Of a stretch of DNA of 64,000 bases, positions 21,957-34,697 are shown in pieces. The notes below the pieces were generated by a model that saw only the letters and a list, made by a program, of their open reading frames with translations, had not been told where the DNA came from and did not search any database. The DNA is from Monilinia fructicola (Eukaryota; Ascomycota; Leotiomycetes; Helotiales; Sclerotiniaceae), in NCBI GenBank assembly GCA_008692225.1, contig VICG01000003.1, positions 3,097,501-3,161,500 on the forward strand, written 5' to 3'. How positions within the stretch are numbered: position 1 is the first letter of the stretch; every line of letters begins with the position of its first letter. Position numbers and translations under genes: made by a program.

Positions 21957-24900
21957 GCGGGTATAAATGGAATGAAATGGGCTCCTTGTATTCTCAAAGG
22001 ATGAATAGGTGGTGAGTTGGAGGATGGGTTGAAGTATACGCCTACATGCAGCCAAAAACCGCAAATGCTAAGACGCAATATCATCTCTGCCGATAGATCC
22101 AACGAAGTCATTGATCTCTTCGACATAGCAAGCCACGGGTGATCGATATACAACTCCATATAATTCCCAACGAATCTCATTCGACTCCCGAGTCTTTGAC
22201 CAAAGTTGGCTGGCTGGGTGGCTATTTATCTCAATACCAAGTTCAAGTTCCAATCTCTTTCCCATCAAGTTCTCAGAAGTACTCAAGATCTTGATTCGTG
22301 GGGCTCTTTTGATGGGTTCTTGTTGATCTGTTGTGATGATTTTGATGATTCTCTTGGGGTGTTGATGGTAGGTAGGTACCCATGATACACTCGACTACTA
22401 CACTTCAAAAGTCTGTGGAAATACAGAGATCCAAATGATCAGCTTGGCTTTTGTCACTTTGCTCATACCTATGTCTAATCAGAGACGAAAACCAAAAGGT
22501 TCCTTTTTCCATACTCATAATAGATCTTAATCCAACCTTGATTCCTCAAAATGTATCGATCATGACTTTCTTCTCGTATTTTCTTTCTCGGTTCGTGAAG
22601 ATAAGTTGGTCGATAGACTGGTTGCGCCACAGCTCCTTTTCTTCAATGGTGGAAATACTAGTATTGTATAACATGCGTGGTTGAATACTTATCATCTTTG
22701 TTGTTCTTCTTAATATACTTCAAAGTATACACCATCAAAACATAATCTTCCTCCTCTCCTCTCCTCTCCTCTCCTCTCCTCTCCTCTCCTCTCACTGTCA
22801 AAAAAAACATACAAAATACTCAACATCCCATCTCCAACCACGCAACGCAACACAACGCAAAGCCAGAACAGTTCCATAGACCTCAACATCACCTTTCATC
22901 ACAATATTGACACTTGGAAGTCTATCAGGAATATCACCTGAACATAGATTTTTGGTGGAATCAGGTCACTTTCTTAATCTCTGGAGATTCAATCTGTGAT
23001 TACTGTTTGTTTATTCATTCCTATATCTATCTATTTATTTATTTATTTCGTTCTCTCTTTACCTCCTTCTTAGGCGTGTATAGATAACCCGACAAATGAA
23101 TGAGTTGGTATAATGATAAATCCTTCCAGATCTCCAAACGAGAAGCAAACCCAGATCTTCTCAATGTACCAAATTTGTTGCCTGGGGACGCTTCTGGAAG
23201 CATGAATCAAAAGCAAGAAAACAAAACTTCCTAAATTCCTCCACCTTTACTCAATACATACCAAGAACACCCACCGCCGGCGTAATTTTGAGATGCACAC
23301 TCCCGCTCCCAACGAGGTCACCGTTCTCAAAAACACATTTTCATCTCTCCATTCATAATGTCGTTTATATATTTCCCAACGTATGGCCATCACCATTCCC
23401 AATCCTCGTTACCAACCACTCTTACCGATTTCTCACCCCTCACTTCCTATTTCCCCACCCACAGCTCCGCAAGATAGCCCCCCGAGATCAAGTATTGCAT
23501 CAGGACATAGATATCCGAATCTGAAAACTGAAGATAACGCCCTCTCGCCTCTCATCTCCTGACATGGGTAAGTAGCTGTTGCAAAGCATGTCTGCTATGA
23601 GAGGTACACCGGATGCCATCGTGTATACTACGGCTGGATATCAAAGTTGGGATGGGATGAGGAGATTGAGTAACGGGACCCTGGTCGTCGGCCATTATCA
23701 TCAGTGGTGAAGATTACTGATATCTGGCGTGGAATTTCCCTTGACTGGATTACGAGTATTTTGTCGATGAAGAGTTTGCATGTGAAAGGGTTGATATCGA
23801 ATGGGGAGTCTGGGTGATTGCGACTTCATCATCTCAAAATGGAAATTCAACAGGAAGCTAAGACTTGAGGTTTGTGGGGTATATATTATTTGGGGTTTGG
23901 ATACACATCACTAACCTTGAAACTATCCTGTTCTTTTTTTAGCTTTCGATGTTGTGGGTAGGATGTAAAGAATGGATGGTTGGTTTGTAGAGTGGAAAAG
24001 TTGATTAAAGTTGAGGAACGATGAATAATAAATAACAAGGTTAAGTGGTTAACAAGAGATATTGTTTAATACTCAAGCCGAACACTGAAACTGACAGCAA
24101 TGAAAAGATGTGTGTGTCTACCACCATAATTAATCCATTCTTCCCTCGTTTTTGTGATTTTGATCTAACTCTTACTTGCCATCCAACCCGCTCCCTTACC
24201 GTATCAACCCATCCCCAACAATCCAAGAAAACTCCCCTCACTTTCCACGTATTATATCAAAACATCCCGACAATTTCCTCGAGCAATACCCCATATATCT
24301 TTGAGCGATCAGGTCTCTAGGTAGAAAAGGTTCCTCTACATAAATACCTAATCTTGGCCACCTTCAGCTGCTGCGTTACCAAAATCTCAGAACTGTCACG
24401 TCACGCTTTCATCATCCGTCTCGGTAAATCCACACGAATGCCGAATGCGCCACGGCATGCCAAATTCTCACCCCTAAACCCATTTCCATATATATCGTAT
24501 CCTACAAGGATATCCACGCTCCTAACGTGGGCTCCTCGTTCCCGCATCGAACTGTCTCCTTTAGTATGGGAAAGCTTGGAGATGAGCACCTGACCAATAC
24601 TCACTCCGTATATCCGAAGCTGCATTTTAGACAATGACGTTTTACATTTGTGTCGCTGTTGGAGGTTGGCGCAGCCGTTGGAGGCTGATTCCAATACGCA
24701 TTTGAAATCATATATTGGATGGCCGTCCTCATGAACCATGGGTGAGAGAAAAGAAGAGAAAAAGGCACAAGGAGAGAAAAGCCAAAGGAAGATGTCATGC
24801 TGAGCCTCGCACCGCTGATCAATATCAATATCGCACGTGGACGGTCCCATCGAAGACCTACATATGTATGACTTGCTGATTCGATGAGCCATGAGCGGTT

Positions 24901-27900
24901 TTTTGGATCTCGCTTTATATGAGGAAATTGACGCCAAGTCCAATCGTCTTCCCCGTATTTCCCCCGGCGATTTCTGCCAATATTACAGAAGGTAGTTGAT
25001 TAAATTTCCACACAGCACAAAGCCCATATGTGATTGTTATACCACCACAATAGTCGAGGAAGGGGTGGGTTGAGGTTAGGTTTACCTGGTGGTTTATATA
25101 CTGGAATTCAAAGTATCAGACATATCCATCGCCAACCTCGAAATTTTTGCTCTCAATGTAGTCTATGGAAGGGAGGACGACTTTATAGTAGTTTTCAAGG
25201 TGATAATATGCATAATACCGTTAGACGTATTATTTGCACAGCAACTCAAATGTCACATGGTCTATTTCCCGACACTAACTTTCTGGAATTGATGTATGGA
25301 TTTGACACGTGTGATGCTTGAAAGATATGCAGTGTGGATTTATCTGTGTCTGTTTATGATCTAGCTGTGCTATCGAATATCTAGACAGGTATCTTTGAGC
25401 AAGAGTCCATTCTAATCTAGTGAAGACTAGTTAGCCCTTAACCTCCCGAACAAATTAACTTAACCGAGCCCACTATCCCGCGCTAGATGTTCAAGGTACG
25501 TCGAGAGAAGATGGAATATGCAATGCTGTCAATAATCATTCTCTCGGGATTGAGTACAAGTTTCAATGCTGATATTGCTGAGCATACGTAGCTGACCCAA
25601 ACCCCATTGGATGCCCGATTCCACTCCAACACCCGTGTACTGGGTCAACTTCTTTCCAATCTCGAGCTATCATCTAGACTCAATACTTTCACGGTCCAAG
25701 CGAGAGAGCATGAGCTGATCTGTTCAATAATGGCTACTATATCCAAGGGCTAATAGTCAACAATAACTTACAGGAAAGGCGGAGCAATCACTGCTCCAAC
25801 ATAGCTGATTGTCATCCATATGAATATACCACCACACTCACTGCCACTTTGCTCAAGCTGGGCTTGGGAAAGACTCTGAGTTTTCTTTGCATTACCAAAA
25901 ATTACGCTTCAAACGTCAAGTGATCCCCAGCTGGCGATACACTTACATAGTAGTAGAAGGGCAGAAGATAGCCATAGTTCCGAAGCCAAGAAAGCAGAAC
26001 AGTGCGATGGATTTCTTTATCCACAGACCCCACAAGCCATAGCACACCAGCCGTAAGAAAACACATTCTCTCAGACGTCTCCTGCCGAGAAATCCTCGTC
26101 CCGGCTTCATGACACCGACATGCAGTATGAACCCCTCGATTCACCCCAACATCTGACAATTGACAGCCCTCAGGACCTGCAATCATGTAGCCAGTGGAGC
26201 CCAGAGTGCGTCTTAATCCTACCATGACTTCTTAGGAATTAGATGGCGCCTCCCCTGGGGTCTCTTCAATATCAACATTCAACACACATGAAGCTTCAAA
26301 GGTCACGCTGCGGATATGTCCCGTGACCAAGGCCTGCATTCAGATTGCAAGGCTCTTATAACAACCGCAATAGTAGTAGTAGTAAACTCTTAATCGATTT
26401 GATCTAACTATAGCTAAGCTACGCGGACCATGCGATGCGCCTATTATTATGTATAGTATAAGATTGTACCAGGAAAAAATAAAATAAACAGCCTGTGGCC
26501 CCCCGGAAGATTTTTGAGTAGCCTATGAGAAGAATCCTTAATGTCTTGCACTTATAGCCCGTGATTGTCTCAAGGATAAAGACGATATGATTTGATATAA
26601 TCCCTATTTCGTTGTTCGGGTTAGTATGTGTTTCGTCAACAACCGCAATATGTGTCGGGAATCTCACTGCAATTCACTTCGAAAACATAGACACATCAGC
26701 CCCGAGGAGGCAGACGCTCACTACGACGTATCCATTGGCGGAGCTGAAAGGGTCGTCGGGATATTCCCGGCTCGGGTATTATCGATGCTCGCCAACTATC
26801 GCAGAGAGGTCAAACATGATAGCCATCAACCCGACGACCCGCTCAGCAACTCGAACGGATCTGAAATAATTCAAGCATCTACGCCTGTTTCAACAGTCAT
26901 GAAAATTCTCATCGGCTAGTCAAGATCTCATAGTGTGTGGGTCATGTGAGAATATGTAAAAGACAACAACTTGCACAGGTGCCACTGACTCTTGAAATTC
27001 TGAAATAGAATATCTCGAAGCATTGTCCTCGCTTGGTCTAATGTCGCTTCCATAGGTTCAGTATATAAACAGGGGGGTTGATCTGCATCTTCTCCGAACA
27101 ATGCTTGTGAGTATCTATTCAACTTGATCGAAAATGAGAATGAGGCGCCATCGGCGCTCGCTGTAGGCGCTTCAATATGTTACAATAAGCTGTTTTTCAC
27201 AGCCGTAGTTGTGGTACTTCTGCTAGCACTTTTGGAAACTGGAAGGGATATTTTAACGATTATTTTCACCATAAAATCTATCCTCTATCCTCTATCCTCT
27301 TCTCTCTTCCCTCTTCCCTCTTTCCTTCCTTCTATCCAAACATTGGCGTCCAAATTGACACACAAAAACAGAATGACGGAAACTCAGTTAGAGAACACAT
27401 GTCGAAACCTTTCAAAGACCACCGGATAGCATATAGAAAGTAGGCCTTCAAAAGAGTATTCAGCATCTCATATACCTCGGCTGTGGCCCAAAAAAAACAC
27501 TTGACGAGAGTCTCATAGGGACGAACGTAAACACGGCAATCACATTTCTCAGCCCAGCTTCTGAGGGGTAGAGAAAAAGGCACAGTTTAGTCGAATTTTA
27601 TATAGCAACCCAAATATATTTCTAGTATTCATCACGTCAATCTATATTTCCCTGCTCGACTGAAAGCCTCCATGAGAAGAAACCACCACAAGATCCATGA
27701 TCAGAACGTGACAGTCAACCACGCTTCGCAAAAACAACATCAAGTCTATCCACCTTCGATAAGAGCGTGAAAGGTATGTGCAACCAAGCACATTTAAAAG
27801 ATGTCCAATCCAACAATACAATGCCCAAGACCTCACTGCTCGAAACATTCGCAGCTCAAGAGCAACAAAGCGTAAAAGAATGACATAACAATCCTCGACA

Positions 27901-28530
27901 TCATCATGAAATTCTCCAGATTCGAAGAACGATATCGGAGAAACGAATTTCACCCCGCGAAACATCAGCATTGCCTTGCTGGCTGCTCATTACCATGTAA
28001 ATCTTAGAATATACGCCATCCAATACGATCGCTACCGTGGGAAGCCCTCGTCATCATGAGCCCGTGTGGAGATTCCAAGATGTGCAATGGTTTCCCCGAG
28101 AACAAAGGATCAACAAATGCGATTTTGATAAGCTCGTGATAGGAGAGAGGTGCAGAGCACAGGGCTCTAGCAGAGTTCATAAACGAAGAGCATAAGCTAT
28201 ATATAACCGTGACAAAACCAACACGGACAATTGAAGACCGAATAAGTTGCTAACGAAAATTCGATTGACTTTCCAAGAACTAATATGGAATTACCTGGGT
28301 ACTCTGCATTCTCACATTCACTTGAATGTTTGGAATTAATTTTGTCGCATGCACGCATTTCTCAAGCAGTTGATGTTGGACAATGATAATGCATAACATT
28401 CAAAATTGAGACGAGAAGACAGCCCAAAGCAGATACCTTTCCATCCAGCCCGAAAACATTCCACAAATGTTCTGTATATAAACCAATAATATGTATACAG
28501 ATCTCGCATAGCCTCTCCAAGCCCCCTAGT
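21957..28530. other. 6.5-kb region without a recognisable gene
   Basis: Composition is ordinary (not RIP-like), and there are many short open frames of 60-180 codons on both strands, but none shows a domain, a plausible intron pattern or codon bias that I trust. The longest (24401-24943 and 25902-26225, minus strand) have random-looking products. A (TCTCC)n tract lies at 22750-22793. Segments around 25560-25920 on the minus strand read as short hydrophobic fragments and could be remains of a membrane transporter, but I cannot support that. Confidence 0.35.
22750..22794. repeat. (TCTCC)n minisatellite
   Basis: About nine perfect tandem TCTCC/CTCCT units. Confidence 0.9.
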
Positions 28531-29426
28531 TTACAACTTGCTTCCTACCAGACTTCCTCCATCCAACGCAATGGTGGCTCCATTAACAAAACTTCCTGCT
28601 CTACTGGCCAGAAACAAACACGCTCCCGCTACATCCTCCGGACTTCCAATCCTACCCAGGGGAATCCCGCTCACAATCTCCTCCTTAAAATTTTTAAGGG
28701 TAGCCGCCATCATCTTACTCTCGAATGGCCCGCAAGCCAACACATTGCTTGTGATATTTCTTTTCCCCAGATGATTCGCAAGGACTCTACTCAGCTGGTG
28801 CAATCCTGCTTTACTTGCGGAGTATGAGAAGGTTTCGAGGGCAGGGACGCGGATCCCGTCGACGGATCCGATGTTGATGATCCGTGCTGGGTCTTCGGGT
28901 GTGGAGGCGGCTTCCATAAGAGGCGTGAGGGCTTGGGTAAGAGTAAAGACTCTCGTAAGATTAAGAGTCAAGACTCTAGTCCACGCCGCGTCTGGGAATT
29001 CCGCATATGGAGCCCCCCAATTACTGCCAGAATTGTTGACCAAGATATGCAGTTTATTCTCTTTCTTTTGCAATTCATCCACCATGCGTTTGCAATCTTC
29101 GAGCTTGTAAAAATCGGCGGGGATGGCGTGTGCGGAGCCTTTGCCTGCGAGAAGGAGTTGTTAGGGCCGATTGGATTGATAGGATTGGGAGAGAGTACCA
29201 AGTGCGTTTAATTCTTTGCAGGCTTCTTCGCATGCTTTTGCATCGCGGGATGAGATGTAGACTTTGGCTCCATTCGTGACGAATCCCTCGGATATCATTC
29301 GTCCTATTCCCTTCGCACCGCCCGTAACTAGAACTACCTTGTCCTTTTGATCTCATTAGATCTTAATTTGCTCAAGGATACAATTTGATTGCTTACCTTG
29401 ACGTTGAAGAGATTTGCAGAGTCCAT
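28531..29426 (-). CDS. Short-chain dehydrogenase/reductase, 3-oxoacyl-ACP reductase-like
   Basis: Classical SDR that reduces a keto group with NADP(H); substrate unknown. Three exons: 29397-29426 (MDSANLFNVK), 29199-29343 (DKVVLVTGGAKGIGRMISEG, the nucleotide-binding TGxxxGIG) and 28531-29144. Introns of 53 and 54 nt have GTAAGC and GTACTC donors and AG acceptors, and splicing restores one frame. Exon 3 carries LVNNSGSNWG (the NNxG strand), IINIGSVDG (catalytic Ser), YSASKAG (catalytic Tyr-x-x-x-Lys) and the C-terminal PEDVAGACLFLASRAGSF...DGG typical of FabG/RhlG-like enzymes. Length of about 262 residues is normal for the family. It is divergently arranged with the methyltransferase gene starting at 29772, so the two may share a 350-bp promoter region. 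Confidence 0.9.
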
Positions 29427-29771
29427 GATTGATATTGAAAGCTTGCAGATATAATTCGTGGGAGGTAGGGGAAGAATGGATTGAAGTTGCGATGCGGAGG
29501 TCAAATCATTCATATTCATATCATTAACCTATCCGGGGATGCATGAGCCTCGGCTTATCTATACTGCCAAGACCAGGGGTAAGCTCTGGTTTGCCCCACT
29601 AGCGCACCCAAGATCCAAAGGTATCGTTTGCTCTTGCGAATTGTTTGAATTTTAATGTTACATTGTATCTAAAGGACAATCAAAGTCACCCACCACAGAA
29701 CCGAGGTCAACAAAGGAGACAACTTGTACCAGTACTCAACCTGGGAGAAGATCAAGAGGATAGGTACAAAC

Positions 29772-30701
29772 ATGACCTCAAATACCAGTCTGTCTGGTTA
29801 GTCAATCCCTCTTATAAAAACATCCAGAATAGCACTGAACAAATCCAGATACCCGGGCTCGTCTTAAATCTCAATTTGAGGGCCAAGATCCAGCAGGCCA
29901 TGGTGAAAAGTGGGATCAGCTCTGGAAAGACAAAATCACTCCTTGGGATAACGAATCGCCCAATCCAGCGCTCATTGATATCCTGAACGAGCGGGAAGAT
30001 CTTGTTCCGAAGAAAGCTGATGGTTCAAGGAAGAAAGCTTTAGTTGCGGGATGTGGAAAGGGATATGATGTCCTGCTGTTGAGTGCTATGGGTTATGATT
30101 CTTATGGACTAGATATTTCCGAGACAGGTTTGCAAGCTGCTAAGGACACTGAAAACGAGAAAGATGGAAAGGGTCTGTATACAACAAAAGGAGTTGAAAA
30201 AGGAAAAGTTACCTGGATTTTTGGAGACTTCTTCAAAGATGATTTCTTAAGAAATGTTGATGGAGAAAAAAGATTTTGATTTAATCTATGATTACACGGT
30301 ATGTAATTTTTCAAATCTATGGTATCAAGATTACTAATTCTTGAGTAAAGTTTGGCTGTGCATTACCTCCTGTGTTAAGGCCGGCGTGGTCCAAACGATA
30401 TCATGAGCTCCTCTCTCCAGAGGGAAGACTCATCTGTCTTGAGTATCCTACTACTAAATCTCCATCGATTGGAGGTCCGCCATGGGCCATGCCTCCAAGA
30501 ATCTACGAGGGTCATTTGCCACGTCCTGGCGAAGTATTGCCATACACCAAGGAAGGTTGTGAACTAGAAATTGAGAGGCTTAGCCCACCACATCCTAATG
30601 GCCTTCAGCGTATCGCACATTTTCATCCCAAGAGAACCAACAAGGGCGGATATGATGAAGATGGTAACGTGAAGGATTGGATCGGTGTTTGGTCGCATTA
30701 A
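29772..30701 (+). CDS. TPMT-family thiol/halide methyltransferase, frame broken by one extra A
   Basis: SAM-dependent methyltransferase of the thiopurine S-methyltransferase/thiol-halide methyltransferase type. Exon 1 (29772-29796) encodes MTSNTSLS plus one base; intron to 29848; exon 2 (29849-30298) reads ARLKSQFEGQDPAGHGEKWD, QLWKDKITPWD, then KALVAGCGKGYDVLLLSAMG (SAM-binding motif I) and YDSYGLDISETGL. Near 30268-30273 a run of six A shifts the frame and creates a TGA; with five A it would read EKDFDLIYDYT, the motif expected here. After an intron (30299-30350) exon 3 gives FGCALPPVLRPAWSKRYHEL and EGRLICLEYPT. The break is a single homopolymer base in a conserved stretch, so sequence error is more likely than inactivation. 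It is convergent with the OTU gene, 64 bp between stops. Confidence 0.8.
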
Positions 30702-30765
30702 ATAAATTCCCTCCTAGAAATTAGAATGAAAAGTGTGACTGGTACTTTGTGCAGTATCATATCTC

Positions 30766-31758
30766 TTACGGTGCTTTTCGAAGTGAATTGTAATGCTCCC
30801 CCAATCCAAATCCATGTCGGTAGTATGCTAGATAAATTGTTTCCAATTTGTTCTCGGTACCAGGTTCAATCTTCTGGGCAGCTCCATTTTGTAGAACACA
30901 AATCTCGACGTTATATGTTTTTGCAAGAGCAAGAAGCTCCAAATGGCCACCCCATTCCGCAGTGTCTCTGATTTTGTGAATGTAATTCTCGAGAGGTTCG
31001 TCCAGGAATGGAACAAAATCATCTGGATGTCCCTCCATGTAAGTTGCAGCCGCTTTCCGGACTACTTTGTAGCGCTGATCGTCTTTCAATCCTTCCGCTT
31101 CAGTTCCGAGTGGTATTCCGACCTGGGATAATTGGTCCGCAATCGCAGAAAAAAGACAATGTCCGTCTGGTCGGATCTGTTTCTCCTGTAGGTTTCTTGA
31201 GCTAAACTCCTCCTGCATTCTCTTCCTCTCTACTTCTTTTTCATCCGGCATATTTGCTGCTTCTTTTCTAGCTTCCTCCACCGCAGCTTCTTGTTCCGCT
31301 GCTCTCCGTGCAAGTCTTTCTTTCTGTCGGTTGCGTTTCTTAGGCTGTCCTGCCTCGGCTTCTGCCGTTTCCGCAATCGAAGATTTCTCCAATGAGTCCG
31401 TGATATTGTCGACTCCATTTGAATCAAGCCCATTTGCAGAAGTGTCTGAAGCTTCGCCGTCAAGCTCTGGAACATCATCAATATCAGGAACGACATCCCC
31501 ATCCAGAGATGCTATTTCTTGAGCTTGACGTTCTTTCAATTGACGTTCCAATTCTTCGCATTCATTGTTTACACCTTTGCGAGTCTTCTTCGTCGCACCT
31601 TTCTTCTTCTGGGTTATGCGCCCTTGCAGGTCCTTTTGCTCCTTACGATGACGACTTTGCATTTCTTCGAAGCTCTCCATGTTGGATTCGTATTTTTCGT
31701 ATTTTTCGTATTGGGTGGTTGGCTTGTGTTGTACGGAGTAATTAGTAGTAGTGGGCAT
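30766..31758 (-). CDS. OTU-domain cysteine deubiquitinase (OTUD6-like)
   Basis: 330-residue protein without introns. The N-terminal two thirds are charged and probably coiled coil (MESFEEMQSRHRKEQKDLQG, KKKGATKKTRKGVN, KKRNRQKERLARRAAEQEAA), as in OTUD6/yeast Otu2 proteins that act on ribosome-bound ubiquitin. The OTU domain starts near residue 190: IRPDGHCLFSAIADQL supplies Asp198 and the catalytic Cys201, EWGGHLELLALA is the conserved central motif, and YYRHGFGLGEHYNSL supplies the catalytic His322 near the C-terminus. All catalytic positions are present, so it should be active. The ATG at 31758 is preferred because the codon before it is not ATG and the following sequence is in frame. Confidence 0.92.
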   Translation of the reverse strand: MPTTTNYSVQHKPTTQYEKYEKYESNMESFEEMQSRHRKEQKDLQGRITQKKKGATKKTRKGVNNECEELERQLKERQAQEIASLDGDVVPDIDDVPELDGEASDTSANGLDSNGVDNITDSLEKSSIAETAEAEAGQPKKRNRQKERLARRAAEQEAAVEEARKEAANMPDEKEVERKRMQEEFSSRNLQEKQIRPDGHCLFSAIADQLSQVGIPLGTEAEGLKDDQRYKVVRKAAATYMEGHPDDFVPFLDEPLENYIHKIRDTAEWGGHLELLALAKTYNVEICVLQNGAAQKIEPGTENKLETIYLAYYRHGFGLGEHYNSLRKAP

Positions 31759-33754
31759 CAAAGTGAGGGGCAGATCTTATGAAGAAGTGACCATAGCTTC
31801 CTTCGTACACCGCCTTTTCGGCAGAATTCCCAGGTGTTCTCCATAATCTTACTATACGAATAACAATAACCGCGGAGAAGCAGAATAGAACATTCGAATT
31901 TCGAACCCCTTTTCAGATATTCAACCAGATCCATGGATGAAACTTAAAACTTGATTTTGGTAGTCTTTACCACTTTTTGGCAGAATAAGCTCTAGCCTTA
32001 TGGAGAGGCGGTGGAAACATGACTGATTGATACTTTATTTCGTTGTCCACCAGTGGTCTTCATGATCAACAATATAATATCGCTATCGCATTTGCTCGGT
32101 ACCATCTTGGCGATAGTTAAGACGGGCGGCCACGTTATAGAAACCAAGGAGACTAAGTTTTCCCGACATAAATTGGTCTAGGGGGCAGTCTTGGATCATC
32201 AGTAAAGAACCCGCTCACCTTGATGCAATACCCTGAAAATCCTTGGGACCCGAAGTTTATCAATTTTTCTAGAAGAGCTGTTGATTGTGACAGCTTATGA
32301 TAGCTTATGAAAGCTTATGACAGTTGAGATACAGTGTTTTGAGTCATCTAGAGTATAACCAGCAATACGGATCGATGTTCGAAGCACTCCAAATGTACGA
32401 GTAAGAGTGACCTTGGCTGGAGAAACTTGGAAATTATCTTACAAGTTCTGAGGACCATGGCATCCTTGTTCGCAACGTATTGAAATTCCTCACTCTCGTG
32501 GCTGGCATGATAGAGCAATGATGAAATGAGATTAATCTACACTTATTCCCCTCCTTTTATTTTGCCGAAGTTATTGGTGAAAACCTTTCTTGCTTAGTGG
32601 CCTAGAATCTTGATCCTCACAAGGTGACGACCATCTTTTGCTTTAATTGATACGTCAAGTTGTCACGCCTTATCTAGCAGTTATGCTCTCGAATCAAGCT
32701 GCTATTTCCGTTGGGCCAGTTTCACATCTTCAACTTACATGGCCTAGTGCATTGCTTTCATCACCTTGTGGGCAATTTTTGTTGCAGCGCGCTTTCGAAG
32801 CAAAATTTCTGGTAAACTTCGCCTTGGCTTTGACGTAAAGTAACGTGTTTCTCTTTGAACTCAACAGTATTCTTCGATTACAGACTTCTCATGAGGGGAG
32901 CATTTGAGTCTATACAATGATGATTTTGACGATACGGGAGTACTAGTTGAGCAGGCTTAGTGGTGAGTTCTTTTGTGTTATGCGTTTTTCTTAGTACAAA
33001 GAGCGTTTCAATTGAAAAGTCAGATTCGTGTCGGACATTGTCACATCATGTCAACTCATATTGTCCCAGCTCTCCAAGTTACAATTTTTAGAGACGGGCA
33101 ACCCGTTCCTGGGTATCTTCGTTTGGGTCCATGCATTTCTTCTCTTCTGAGGACCAATAAGATTGATCAACAAGCAATAGCCTCTTCATGATTATAACTA
33201 TTCTTTATCTTCCAACCGATGCATGGGCTATTATAATTTCACAATCCCCTCGCAAGATAGATCTATAAGGTTGACCAAAGGTGTTCGCACTAATAAGAAG
33301 TTAAGAGGAACAAGCTGACATGAATCATCCGTTTAAGTCACCAGGTGAAACGAAAGTATAAGATGAGAGTTCTGGTGAATTATGAATAGATTCTGCAGAA
33401 TCTGGCAAAGGAGTTATGTGATAGCATTCCATCGTAGCATGATAGTCAATCGAGAATGTAGTATATGGAGTACAAAATAATTTCTGGTGTTCAGGGGGTC
33501 AAAATCGTATGGGTTTTTAACGAGCTTATGAACTTCAAGAAATCTAGAGAGTGCCCAGCGAGCTGAAGAGGGTTCTTTCACATGCAAGTAAGTGCCTTGT
33601 ATGATTTTTCCTAATTAATGGTTGAATTTTAGGATCCAATCAGTATTATGACGTTACTCCTCTATTTCATGTAAGCTTTTAACAGTTGTAACCAGCGGCG
33701 CAGCCAGTGCTCATCTTTCCACATATACTCCGTACTTCTTCCTTCTCTTCCTCC
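31759..33754. other. 2-kb gene-free stretch
   Basis: Ordinary composition with only short, unconvincing open frames (for example 32647-32838 and 32973-33191, plus strand). A short triplicated CTTATGAxAG motif lies near 32290-32325. It includes the OTU gene's promoter. Confidence 0.35.
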
Positions 33755-34697
33755 TTGAATTTAACTTCCTTTTCTCTTTGTACATGGTTTCCCCTCCACA
33801 TTCCATGATTGGGTCTATCAAATACCTTACTTTACCTCTAAAGGCTACGGCATCTTTGCCCAGACCTATTAGGCTACGGTGGTACCGACAAGCCTAACGC
33901 GGTAGAGCGATACATCTTCAAGGATACTGCTGCTGATATCATTGACCTGCTTATCGACGAACGGATTGAAAACGTCGACGCCATATTCCATGAGTTTGGT
34001 AGCCTTTTCCTATCTCAGGTTATCAAGTATTATCCGTCCAGGTTCCTCTCGAGTACTTCCCTGGCAGTTCCATTTTGGGCACTAGGGGTGCTGTCTGACT
34101 TGAATAGGGTAAAAGCGATAACTGAAAAAGAGCTAGGGTTTGAACAAATCTGGAAATATTCTGTTTTCCCTTGAAGAGAATTCTTGGAAAGTCATGGATG
34201 AACATGTACATATAATGCTAGTACTTAGAATCGAACCATCCAAAGTTCCACAAACTAGCATCTCCTACGTAGCCCGAAAGTTTTCTCTCTCTAATGTACG
34301 GCTGGGAAGCTTCCACGGCCATGAAATTCTATCCCCCAAGCGCCCTCCCAGCCTCTAAAACCCAAATCTATCGTCCCCGCTCTGACCTGGCACACTTTAT
34401 ACACATCCACCCGCTCTCATATATTACCCAATGCCAGTATCGTTGCCGCAGGGGACTAAAACTCGGCGCTCAGAAGGAAATCAAGGAAAACTGGACCCAC
34501 AAATTCTATGCCGAGCTTTGTATATCGAACAACACCATAAGAGTATTGTTCATATGGAGAGTGTGTCGAGGCGGGTGCAGCGTTGTGCCAAGGATTTGCT
34601 TACGAGGCAAGTGGGGATTGCCGGGCATTGGCTGCAGTTCGCGGCGAGGAATGAGGTTCGTCGATTCTTGGAGGACTTCTTCGAAGGGAGGATAGCG
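33755..34697 (+). pseudogene. Epoxide hydrolase-like alpha/beta hydrolase remnant
   Basis: Resembles soluble epoxide hydrolases. Around 33777 the frame reads FVHGFPSTFHDWVYQIPYF (the HGxP oxyanion-hole motif), then breaks at CCC near 33860. In the next frame comes DLLGYGGTDKP, IIDLLIDERIENVDAIFHEF, GSLFLSQVIKYYPSRF and LAVPFWALGVLSDLN. The nucleophile position, normally H-D-W-G, reads H-E-F-G, so the catalytic Asp is replaced by Glu. Two in-frame stops follow near 34174 and 34198. Near 34600-34697 a further frame gives VGIAGHWLQFAARNEVRRFL and EDFFEG, the C-terminal AGHW motif that provides the catalytic His. Order and spacing fit a single ancestral gene of about 330 codons. The lost nucleophile and stops argue for genuine decay. 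Confidence 0.7.

Noticed and set aside
24401..24943. Minus-strand ORF of 180 codons
   Set aside because: No domain, no conserved-looking pattern, and a non-ATG or weak start context; length is possible by chance.
25560..26225. Possible transporter (MFS) remnant on the minus strand
   Set aside because: A few hydrophobic pieces (such as WMTISYVGAVIAPPFL) but no signature motif and no consistent order; too weak.
34200..34260. tRNA-like B-box (GGTTCGATTC on the minus strand)
   Set aside because: No acceptor stem or A box at the right distance.
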